The notes under the pieces are model-generated. The model was not told where the DNA came from. It did not search any database and worked only from the letters and a program-made list of their open reading frames with translations. The position numbers were made by a program, and so were the translations under genes. Positions 33,960 to 41,262 of a stretch of DNA of 44,358 nt are shown piece after piece (positions within the stretch are counted from its first letter, which is position 1; every line of letters begins with the position of its first letter). The stretch comes from Lyngbya sp. CCAP 1446/10 (GTDB lineage Bacteria > Cyanobacteriota > Cyanobacteriia > Cyanobacteriales > Microcoleaceae): NCBI RefSeq assembly GCF_026130175.1, contig NZ_JAIGNI010000049.1, positions 1-44,358 of the forward strand. The letters run 5' to 3'.

Positions 33960-33997
33960 TTTCATACTGATTTCATTTAAGTGTGTCAACTTATATA
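33960..33997 (+). promoter_or_regulatory. TTTCAT-N5-TTTCAT direct repeat and -10, site 3 (rppA promoter)
   Basis: TTTCAT at 33960-33965 and 33971-33976, 15-bp spacer, TATATA at 33992-33997. The rppA ATG is at 34060. It lies ~40 bp from the divergent multicopper-oxidase promoter, so binding here could affect both genes. The repeat has the form I recall being reported for the copper regulator CopR of Synechocystis. Confidence 0.62.
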
Positions 33998-34059
33998 TTG
34001 GGGGTTGGCGCTGGCGGCAGCTAACAATGTATACAGATTGACTGCTGTAAATTAATCTT

Positions 34060-34749
34060 ATGAGAATTTTGCTAGTTGAAGACGAGCCAGATTTAGGAAA
34101 AGCGATCGATCGCACTTTGAAGCAAGAAAAATACATAGTTGACTGGGCCCAGGACGGAAATGAAGCTTGGGAATATCTAGACAGTCAGTGGACACAATAC
34201 ACCCTAGCCATTTTTGACTGGTTGCTTCCGGGATTGTCGGGAATAGAACTACTGCGAAGATTGCGCGCAAAACATAGTTTTTTGCCAGTTTTGATGCTGA
34301 CAGCCAAAGACAGGATGGAAGATAAAGTCGCGGGATTGGATGCGGGGGCTGACGATTATTTGGTCAAGCCTTTCGGGATGGCGGAACTGTTAGCAAGGTT
34401 GCGCGCATTACAAAGGCGATCGCCCCAAATACAGCCTCAACAGCTACAAATTGGAAATCTCGCCTTAGATTGCGGGAATCGCACGGCTTGTCATCTGAAT
34501 CAAAACGGCACAAACCAGACAATTTCGCTGACTAACAAAGAATTTCAACTGCTAGAATATTTCATGAAACATCCGAACCAAATTGTCACCACCGACCAAA
34601 TTCGGAATCAGATATGGGAAGCCAGCGCAGATACCTTTAGCAATGTAGTAGCCGCTCAAGTGCGCTTGCTGCGGCGCAAACTCGAATCAGTTGGCTGCGC
34701 GAATTTAATTGAAACTGTCCACGGTGTTGGATATCGGATGAGAAATTGA
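34060..34749 (+). CDS. rppA: OmpR-family response regulator, RppA-like (229 aa)
   Basis: The receiver (residues 1-120) has DE pair Glu8-Asp9 region VEDEPD, phospho-Asp in AIFDWLLPGLSG, Thr in MLTAKD and Lys in LVKPF. A winged-helix effector (~130-229) has SLTNKEFQLLEYFMKHPNQI and ETVHGVGYRM. Length and sequence style fit the cyanobacterial RppA/NrsR group, paralogues of which control nickel, copper or redox responses. The gene is followed by a kinase of the matching RppB type. Its own promoter carries TTTCAT site 3, so autoregulation is likely. The ligand specificity of the pair cannot be read from the sequence. Confidence 0.88.
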   Translation: MRILLVEDEPDLGKAIDRTLKQEKYIVDWAQDGNEAWEYLDSQWTQYTLAIFDWLLPGLSGIELLRRLRAKHSFLPVLMLTAKDRMEDKVAGLDAGADDYLVKPFGMAELLARLRALQRRSPQIQPQQLQIGNLALDCGNRTACHLNQNGTNQTISLTNKEFQLLEYFMKHPNQIVTTDQIRNQIWEASADTFSNVVAAQVRLLRRKLESVGCANLIETVHGVGYRMRN

Positions 34750-34761
34750 AAGAAACCCGGA

Positions 34762-34782
34762 GGGCGGACACGAGTACCGCCC
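34762..34782 (+). terminator. stem-loop after rppA
   Basis: GGGCGG (34762-34767), 9-nt loop, CCGCCC (34777-34782), 13 bp after the rppA stop. There is no T-run, so termination is only possible, but together with the repeats it suggests rppA and rppB are not tightly coupled. Confidence 0.4.
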
Positions 34783-34837
34783 CTAAAGAAACAGAAACTC
34801 TGCGTTGTATGCGGTTCACAAAAAAACATCAGGCTCA

Positions 34838-34925
34838 ACTACCAATTACCAATTCTCAATGCCCAATTCTCAATTCTCAATGCCCAATGCCCAATGCTCA
34901 ATGCCCAATGCCCAATGCCAAATTA
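34838..34925. repeat. CCAATGC/CCAATTCT short tandem repeats between rppA and rppB
   Basis: About a dozen degenerate 7-8-bp units (CAATTCT, CAATGCC) fill the gap. This is a typical STRR array of filamentous cyanobacteria and ends 7 bp before the kinase start codon. Confidence 0.8.
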
Positions 34926-34931
34926 TGAAAT

Positions 34932-36263
34932 GTGAATCAAAACAAACTATTTAATCGAACTCGATCGCAATTAGCCATTTCCTATGCCGCAGTAATGGGT
35001 TTGATTTTAAGCTTGTTGGGATTTGGCGTGTATAAGGCAATCGCCCACGCGCACTGGATCGCCATAGATCGCGAACTAGAATCGGTAGCGGGGACACTCC
35101 ACGACAGCCTCGAAATCAAGCTACAGCAGCCAGGACGTTTGGAACCCATAGTCTATGAACTTTTGCCAAACCTCCGCGTAATTGGAGTTAACGGCATGAA
35201 AGAACAGTTGCCAAACCGCCATATTTTAAGCGCGCTGAATCAAAGTTATTATTATATTCGTTTGTTTGACAATTCAGGGAATTTGATTGCTACAGCAGGC
35301 GCTTATCCCGAAGCATTGCCGCCGACATTTAACTCGCAACACTGGCAAACGATCGCTGACAGCCAAGGCAATATTTATCACCAAATTTCTGTATCGCTGC
35401 ACACTAGAACACAGCAAGATTGGGGATATTTTCAAGTAGGGCGAAGTTTGCAAGATTTCAATAGTTATCTCAGTACAGTGAGATTAATTTTGAAATTGGG
35501 ATTGCCGACAGCGTTAATTTTGGTAGGCTTTTCTAGTTGGTGGCTGGCTGGATTGGCAATGAAACCGATTTATTCTTCCTACCGACAAATCCAACAGTTT
35601 ACGGCGGATGCTGCCCACGAATTGCGGACGCCTTTAGCGGCATCCCAAGCAACAGTAGAATCAGCCCTGTTGATGCCAGCATTGGATGAGAAAGAAGCGC
35701 GGGAAGTTTTGCGAACTGTCGATCGCCAAAACCGACGATTGACTCAGTTAGTGGCTGATTTGTTGCTGTTGGCGCGGATGGACTCTCAAGCGATCGCCGA
35801 TCGCCCTCAGCTTTGTTGTTTGAATGACTTGGTTAGCGATTTAGTCGAGGAATTGGCGGCTTTGGCGATCACCTCCGAGGTAGCGCTAACATCCGAAATG
35901 CGCGTACAGCAGCAGTTGAATGTTGTCGGAGATGCCGATCGACTTTACCGTCTGGTTACTAATTTAATTGTCAATGCCATTCAATACACTCCGGCTGGCG
36001 GAAAAGTCACAGTTATCTTAGATTCCAGTCACCAAGAGGCGATCATTCAGGTTCAAGATACCGGGATTGGGATAGCGGCGGCAGATTTAGCGCGCATATT
36101 CGATCGATTTTACCGAGTTAATAGCGATCGATCGCGCCATACCGGCGGATCGGGACTCGGATTGGCGATCGCCCAAACCATCGCCCGCGCCCACCGCGGC
36201 AGCCTCAGCGCCCGCAGCGAATTGGGTTTCGGCAGCACCTTTGTCCTGCGGTTGCCTTTGTAA
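34932..36263 (+). CDS. rppB: membrane sensor histidine kinase, RppB-like (443 aa)
   Basis: Two membrane helices (~residues 18-38 and ~180-205) bracket a ~140-residue periplasmic sensor. A HisKA domain follows, with H-box DAAHELRTPLAASQATVESA (His near 234), then an ATPase with NLIVNAIQYTPAGG, DTGIGI and GSGLGLAIAQTI. It has no typical HAMP and is of normal length for RppB/NrsS kinases. The start is GTG at 34932; no Shine-Dalgarno sequence is visible because the STRR array lies directly upstream, so translation may be weak or the true start may differ slightly. It pairs with the regulator at 34060. Confidence 0.85.
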   Translation: MNQNKLFNRTRSQLAISYAAVMGLILSLLGFGVYKAIAHAHWIAIDRELESVAGTLHDSLEIKLQQPGRLEPIVYELLPNLRVIGVNGMKEQLPNRHILSALNQSYYYIRLFDNSGNLIATAGAYPEALPPTFNSQHWQTIADSQGNIYHQISVSLHTRTQQDWGYFQVGRSLQDFNSYLSTVRLILKLGLPTALILVGFSSWWLAGLAMKPIYSSYRQIQQFTADAAHELRTPLAASQATVESALLMPALDEKEAREVLRTVDRQNRRLTQLVADLLLLARMDSQAIADRPQLCCLNDLVSDLVEELAALAITSEVALTSEMRVQQQLNVVGDADRLYRLVTNLIVNAIQYTPAGGKVTVILDSSHQEAIIQVQDTGIGIAAADLARIFDRFYRVNSDRSRHTGGSGLGLAIAQTIARAHRGSLSARSELGFGSTFVLRLPL

Positions 36264-36345
36264 GGTACTATGTGAGGGAAACCGAATCATCTTTTTAGGG
36301 TAATCCCTTTTGCAGAAGATAGCGCGATCGCCGAAAATTATTAAG

Positions 36346-36462
36346 TAGTCAGTAATCAGTTGACAGTTGACAGTTGACAGTTGATAGTTGTTGGATATAA
36401 CAACGAATAACCACTAACTAATAACTAATAACTAATAACTACTGACTACTGATTCCTAAAAA
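36346..36462. repeat. TTGACAG and ACTAATA heptamer arrays upstream of htpG
   Basis: GTTGACA units repeat about four times, followed after ~25 bp by three to four ACTAATA units. The outer ends (AGTCAGTAATCAGTT and ACTGACTACTGATT) are loosely inverted. It is a typical STRR-like repeat occupying most of the 217-bp gap before htpG, with the htpG promoter in or beside it. Confidence 0.75.
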
Positions 36463-36480
36463 CTACCACACAGAAAAACT

Positions 36481-38466
36481 ATGACAGTTTTAGAACAGGG
36501 AACAATCTCCATCCATACCGAGAATATTTTCCCGATTATCAAGAAGTCGCTATACACCGACCACGAAGTCTTCTTGCGGGAACTAATTTCTAACGCCGTC
36601 GATGCCATAGCCAAACTCAAAATGGTTTCCCGTTCCGGCGAATACAGCGACGACATTGGCGAACCACAAATCAACATTGTCATTGATACTGAAAACAAAA
36701 CCCTCTCGATTACCGATAACGGCATCGGCATGACCGCCGACGAGGTAAAAAAATACATCAACCAAGTCGCTTTCTCCAGCGCCGAAGAATTTATTCAAAA
36801 ATACCAAGGCAGCGGCGACGACGCAATTATCGGTCACTTTGGTCTCGGTTTCTACTCATCTTTCATGGTAGCAAAGCAAGTAGACATTGATACTCTTTCC
36901 TACAAAGAAGGCTCCCAAGCAGTACACTGGTCTTGCGACGGTTCTCCCGCTTTTGAACTATCAGAATCTGCCCGCACAGAACGCGGTACTACCATTACTC
37001 TGACACTCCAAGATGAAGAACAAGAGTATGTAGATGCCACCCGCATCAAGCAGTTAATCAAAACCTACTGCGATTTCATGCCGGTTCCCATCAAATTTGA
37101 GGGAGAGGCACTCAACAAGGACAAAGCAATCTGGCGGGAATCAGCCAGCAATTTACAAAAAGAAGATTACTTAGAACTGTACCGCTACCTTTACCCATAC
37201 CAAGATGAGCCGCTGCTTTGGGTACACCTGAATACAGATTATCCTTTCATTGTCAACGGAATTCTTTTCTTTCCGAAACTGCGGCCGGATGTCGATGTCA
37301 CCCAAGGCAATATTAAGCTATTTTCCAACCAGGTTTTTGTCAGCGATCACTGCGAAGAAATTATCCCGAAATTTTTGATGCCGCTGCGGGGAGTCATTGA
37401 CAGTACCGACATTCCGCTGAACGTTTCTCGCAGTTCTTTGCAAAGCAATCGCACAGTGCGAAGAATCGCTGATTATATTGCGAAAAAAGTGGGCGATCGC
37501 CTGAAAGAACTTTACCGCGATGACCGCAACGAGTACATCCGTTGCTGGCAAGATATCGGCACTTTTGTCAAATTTGGAGCCCTCAACGATGACAAGTTTA
37601 AAAAGCAAGTCGAAGATATCTTAATCTACCGCAGCACCTACGAGCCGACAGTAGAAAAGCCAGAAACTACCACCCCAGAAGTGCAGGTGCAAACTGAGGA
37701 CGGAGATTTGTGGCAAGATGTAACTCCGAAATCGGACAGTTCTTCGACGCAGCCTTACACGACGCTGAAAGAGTATTTGGAACGCAATCAAACACGTCAC
37801 GAAAATCGCGTGTTTTACTGCACAGAACCTGCGTCTCAAGCAACTTACGTCGCACTGCACAAAAGTCAAGGTTTAGAAGTGCTGTTTATGGATTCTTTCA
37901 TTGACACGCACTTTGTGAGTTTCTTAGAAAGAGAACATTCAGATGTCAAATTCTCGCGGGTTGATTCTGACATTGACGACACGCTAATTGACAAAGAAAA
38001 AGAAGCGGAAATTGTCGATCCGACAACTAACAAAACTCGTAGTGAACAAGTTAAAGAAATGTTCCAAAAGGCTCTCAATAAGCCGAAAGTGAACATTCGC
38101 ACTGAAGCTTTGAAGTCTGACTCTACTGAGGGTGCGCCACCTGCGATCGTCCTTTTACCGGAAGCTTTGCGCCGGATGCGCGATATGACGGCGCTTTTAC
38201 AGCAGCAAGCGGCCGAATTCCCCGATGAACACGTTTTGCTGGTGAATACGTCTCACCCGCTGATTCAAAATCTGGCAAGTTTGAGCCAGGGTGCGATTAT
38301 TCAAGACGGTGGCGAGTCTCCGTCGGCGCAGTTGGCGAGTATGATTTGTCACCACGTTTATGACTTGGCTTTGATGGCCCAGAAGGGTTTCGATGCTGAA
38401 GGGATGCAGGAGTTTGTCGAGCGATCGAATCAAGTGTTGACAAAATTGACTGAACGTGCAATGTAA
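36481..38466 (+). CDS. htpG: molecular chaperone HtpG (Hsp90, 661 aa)
   Basis: Cytosolic ATP-dependent chaperone. The N-terminal GHKL ATPase has FLRELISNAVDAIAKLK, DNGIGMTADEV, GHFGLGFYSSFMVA and GTTITL. The middle domain has the client-binding and catalytic-Arg region PLNVSRSSLQSNRTVRRI. The C-terminal dimerisation domain ends without the eukaryotic MEEVD. Length is normal for cyanobacterial HtpG. It is read as a single gene with a hairpin terminator at 38478-38494. The gene is a conserved housekeeping locus and marks the end of the accessory metal island. Confidence 0.97.
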   Translation: MTVLEQGTISIHTENIFPIIKKSLYTDHEVFLRELISNAVDAIAKLKMVSRSGEYSDDIGEPQINIVIDTENKTLSITDNGIGMTADEVKKYINQVAFSSAEEFIQKYQGSGDDAIIGHFGLGFYSSFMVAKQVDIDTLSYKEGSQAVHWSCDGSPAFELSESARTERGTTITLTLQDEEQEYVDATRIKQLIKTYCDFMPVPIKFEGEALNKDKAIWRESASNLQKEDYLELYRYLYPYQDEPLLWVHLNTDYPFIVNGILFFPKLRPDVDVTQGNIKLFSNQVFVSDHCEEIIPKFLMPLRGVIDSTDIPLNVSRSSLQSNRTVRRIADYIAKKVGDRLKELYRDDRNEYIRCWQDIGTFVKFGALNDDKFKKQVEDILIYRSTYEPTVEKPETTTPEVQVQTEDGDLWQDVTPKSDSSSTQPYTTLKEYLERNQTRHENRVFYCTEPASQATYVALHKSQGLEVLFMDSFIDTHFVSFLEREHSDVKFSRVDSDIDDTLIDKEKEAEIVDPTTNKTRSEQVKEMFQKALNKPKVNIRTEALKSDSTEGAPPAIVLLPEALRRMRDMTALLQQQAAEFPDEHVLLVNTSHPLIQNLASLSQGAIIQDGGESPSAQLASMICHHVYDLALMAQKGFDAEGMQEFVERSNQVLTKLTERAM

Positions 38467-38477
38467 TCTTGCAAGTG

Positions 38478-38494
38478 GGCGCGCATTGCGCGCC
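38478..38494 (+). terminator. hairpin after htpG
   Basis: GGCGCGC (38478-38484), loop ATT, GCGCGCC (38488-38494), 11 bp after the htpG stop and followed by TTGTCATT. The stem is strong but the T-run is poor. Confidence 0.55.
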
Positions 38495-38506
38495 TTGTCA
38501 TTGCTA

Positions 38507-38546
38507 TATAATGAGAGGCTGCATCAAAAAACGGTAATCTGGAGGG
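38507..38546 (+). promoter_or_regulatory. rpmB -10 box and Shine-Dalgarno sequence
   Basis: TATAAT at 38507-38512 with no good -35, then GGAGGG at 38541-38546, four bases before the rpmB ATG. The predicted leader is ~32 nt. Confidence 0.6.
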
Positions 38547-38550
38547 CAAT

Positions 38551-38787
38551 ATGTCACGGAAATGTCAGCTAACGGGCAAGAAGGCGAATAACGGTTTTGC
38601 GGTTTCTCACTCGCACCACCGCACTCACAAGTTGCAAGAAGCAAATTTGCAGTGGAAGCGCATTTGGTGGCCGCAGGAGAAGCGCTGGGTAAAATTACAT
38701 CTTTCTACGAAGGCGATTAAAACCTTGGAACACAAGGGTTTAGAAGTAATGGCGAAGAAAGCTGGTATTAACCTTTTCAAGCTGTAA
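38551..38787 (+). CDS. rpmB: 50S ribosomal protein bL28 (78 aa)
   Basis: A small basic protein with the L28 signature: [20 protein letters not shown] at the start, then [20 protein letters not shown] and [15 protein letters not shown]. Full cyanobacterial length. The single zinc-type Cys pattern is reduced to one Cys. It has a strong ribosome-binding site and its own -10, and is followed by a HIP1-containing terminator hairpin. Confidence 0.97.
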   Translation: MSRKCQLTGKKANNGFAVSHSHHRTHKLQEANLQWKRIWWPQEKRWVKLHLSTKAIKTLEHKGLEVMAKKAGINLFKL

Positions 38788-38807
38788 AAAACTTTGTTAA
38801 TTGAGAA

Positions 38808-38844
38808 AAGGGCGATCGTGTAAATTAAAAGTGCGATCGCCCTT
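38808..38844 (+). terminator. rpmB terminator hairpin
   Basis: AAGGGCGATCG (38808-38818) pairs with CGATCGCCCTT (38834-38844) across a 15-nt loop. ACTTTT follows. The arms contain HIP1-like GCGATCG. Confidence 0.65.
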
Positions 38845-38887
38845 ACTTTTAGAGAAAAACATAGATTATCGCCCAATACGGTTCAAA

Positions 38888-39030
38888 AGATCGGGCGGTT
38901 GAAACCGCTTCTATACAGACCAAGCCCGGATGGTGCGCGGGTTAAAGACCGATTGGTTGAAATTACCTTATTTTCTTCAGTCCGCGGAGGCGGACTTGGT
39001 TTTTGTAGGCGCGGTTTCAACCGTACGTCC
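38888..39030. repeat. structured intergenic repeat (GCGGTTGAAACCGC / AGTCCGC-GCGGACT)
   Basis: Contains the self-complementary GCGGTTGAAACCGC, a second palindrome AGTCCGCGGAGGCGGACT, and outer arms CGGTTGAAACC and GGTTTCAACCG. It is a REP-like element between the convergent rpmB and cyclase genes. Confidence 0.7.
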
Positions 39031-39044
39031 TATCCGTATTGAGA

Positions 39045-41108
39045 TTAGATCCATTTTCTGCATTGTAGTAAATAAGTAGTCATCTTGCCTTTGCCTTTAA
39101 CTTCGATCGCACCGCGACTTTCAAAAACATACTTGTCCTGCAATTGCTGATAAGTTGTCGCTGTGACGTGAATGCTTCCCGGCAAGCCGTGAGATTCCAT
39201 GCGGGAAGCCGTGTTAACGGTGTCTCCCCACAAATCGTAAATAAATTTTTTAATGCCGATGACTCCGGCGACAACCGGGCCAGTGTTGATGCCGATTCTG
39301 ATACTAAGATGTTGATTTTGAGTCTTGCTGAAGTCAATAATTGCCTCCTGCATATCGATCGCCATTTCTGCGATCGCCTCTGCGTGATCCGGGCGAGGAA
39401 TTGGCAGCCCTCCAACAACCATATAAGCATCGCCAATCGTCTTAATTTTTTCCAAACCGTGCCTTTCTGCTAGGTTGTCAAATGTCGAAAAGATGTCATT
39501 CAGCAAGGCAACTAATTCTGTTGGAGAAACTCGCGCACTCAATTGAGTAAAACCTACGATATCCGCAAATAAGACAGTAACATCAGCAAAAGTATCTGCG
39601 ATCGTACTATCTCCCTGCTTCAACCGATTGGCTATTTCTTCAGGCAAAATATTTAACAACAACCGTTCTGATTGTTCCTGTTGAACTCGCAGTGCACTTA
39701 AAGTATCATTGAGAGCATTAGTTCGTTCTTCAACTCTAAATTCCAACTCTTCATTCAGCTTATAAAGCGCCATTTCAGCCAGCCTGCGGCCTGTGATATC
39801 CGTACCGATTGCCAACAGTCCCACGAACTTTCCGGCCGCATCAAACAGCGGTTTATTTGCCCACGATACCCAAACCCGATTGCCGTTACGCTGAATGCTT
39901 TCATGTTCATTTGTCGTATACTGTTCCGGGTTCTTTAAAATATGACTCAATAATACTGTCAGGTCATTTCCCGCTGTATCTGTCTGGGGAATAATTGTAC
40001 CAACAGCATTTTTACCCAGTATTTCTTCTTCCCTGTAACCAAAAAATTTCTGTGAGAATTCGTTAAAAAAAGTAATATTACCTTCCGTATCTAATTTTAA
40101 AATAATGCTGTTAGCATTTTCCACTAATTCCCGATACTTAATTTCGCTTTCCCGCAGCGAATCCTGTGCTGATGTGAGTTCGGCCACTGTGGCAGCCAAC
40201 AGCAGCGATGTAACTACAATTACGCTCATAAAAGCCTGCAAAAATAAGATTGCTTGATTGATATTTTCCGCTTTGGCAATAAACGGCCCACCTCCCTGAG
40301 AACCTCCCCAAATGGCGATACTGGATACAATAAAAGATGCTAAAACAGCCCCGCGCTGGCCGAATTGAATCGTTGCCCAAATGACTAAAGGAAATGGCAA
40401 GTATTCGAGGGGATAACTGGAGATATTACCTTCACTTTTTGAGTTATATACTAGCCAACTGACTGTTACCAATAATAGCAAGCATATGCCGCGCCAGATT
40501 TGGTTGGCAATTCTTTTATTGCCTGTATTTACTTGATTTTGTGCCGCTATTTTTTGGTATGTAATCAACAACAATGGCGTAAAAATTAAAACTCCTAAGG
40601 TGTCTCCCAAATACCAATTCCACCGAATTGCCCAATATTCGCTCCAGTCAACTAGACCAGTTACACACAGGCGCAGCGTGCCGAGAGTGCAGTTTATTTG
40701 AGTGGCAACTACAGCACCGTAAAAGACTAAATTGACTACATCGATCAGCCGATCGAGTGACGGGCGAAACTTGAATTTTTGCAGCAAGGTAAAGGCGCAC
40801 AAAGCTTGTAAACAAGCGCAAAAGGCACTTATTGTTGCAAGTGTTAACGATACATTGAGGTTAATAGTCTCGTAAAAAAATACGCCTAAAGCTATTCCCG
40901 GCCACACGCGCCAACCAAATAATAACATTGCAGCTTGTGCAATTCCTGCGGGCGGCCAGACGCAGGTAGCTAATTTATTTACGCCTGGGATTGAAACTGC
41001 TATTTTTGCTCCTAAAGCGTAAACAAAGGCAACGGCAGCTATTTTTGCTAAGTATTGCCAATTTATAGATTGAGCAAATCGCAGAAACAGATTTTTGTTT
41101 TGGTTCAT
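39045..41108 (-). CDS. MASE1 - PAS - class III adenylate cyclase (687 aa)
   Basis: An inner-membrane cAMP-producing sensor. MASE1 is an eight-helix domain (~1-310; CVWPPAGIAQAAMLLFG is typical). A PAS domain (~330-450; VENANSIILKLDTEGNITFF, FFGYREEEILGKN) and a coiled coil follow. The cyclase domain (~490-685) has every residue expected of an active adenylate cyclase: metal Asp in FADIVGFT, Lys and metal Asp in KIKTIGDAYM, adenine Asp in DLWGDTVNTASR, and transition-state Asn and Arg in the same motif. It is a shorter paralogue of the protein at 41260-44232, with near-identical MASE1 and cyclase domains. Cellular targets would be CRP-like proteins elsewhere. Confidence 0.92.
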   Translation of the reverse strand: MNQNKNLFLRFAQSINWQYLAKIAAVAFVYALGAKIAVSIPGVNKLATCVWPPAGIAQAAMLLFGWRVWPGIALGVFFYETINLNVSLTLATISAFCACLQALCAFTLLQKFKFRPSLDRLIDVVNLVFYGAVVATQINCTLGTLRLCVTGLVDWSEYWAIRWNWYLGDTLGVLIFTPLLLITYQKIAAQNQVNTGNKRIANQIWRGICLLLLVTVSWLVYNSKSEGNISSYPLEYLPFPLVIWATIQFGQRGAVLASFIVSSIAIWGGSQGGGPFIAKAENINQAILFLQAFMSVIVVTSLLLAATVAELTSAQDSLRESEIKYRELVENANSIILKLDTEGNITFFNEFSQKFFGYREEEILGKNAVGTIIPQTDTAGNDLTVLLSHILKNPEQYTTNEHESIQRNGNRVWVSWANKPLFDAAGKFVGLLAIGTDITGRRLAEMALYKLNEELEFRVEERTNALNDTLSALRVQQEQSERLLLNILPEEIANRLKQGDSTIADTFADVTVLFADIVGFTQLSARVSPTELVALLNDIFSTFDNLAERHGLEKIKTIGDAYMVVGGLPIPRPDHAEAIAEMAIDMQEAIIDFSKTQNQHLSIRIGINTGPVVAGVIGIKKFIYDLWGDTVNTASRMESHGLPGSIHVTATTYQQLQDKYVFESRGAIEVKGKGKMTTYLLQCRKWI

Positions 41109-41198
41109 ACTCAGCTTTATATTTTTAATTAGCTATGCAAACAGCTAAGACGATTAGGATCTAATTAATTGCACAAATATGAGCTGAACATTGTTTAT

Positions 41199-41262
41199 TC
41201 CTTTTTCCCTCTTTTTTTCCTCTTCCTTCTTCCCTCTTCCTTCTTCCTTCTTCCTTATTTTA
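41199..41262. repeat. polypyrimidine CTTCCTT repeats between the cyclase genes
   Basis: An uninterrupted C/T tract made of CTTCCTT/CTTCCCT units, an STRR-like array lying immediately after the stop codon of the upstream cyclase (stop at 41260). Confidence 0.7.

Noticed and set aside
34838..36462. Possible CRISPR array in the repeated DNA around rppB
   Set aside because: The units are 7-8 bp long with no unique spacers; they are STRR-like arrays.
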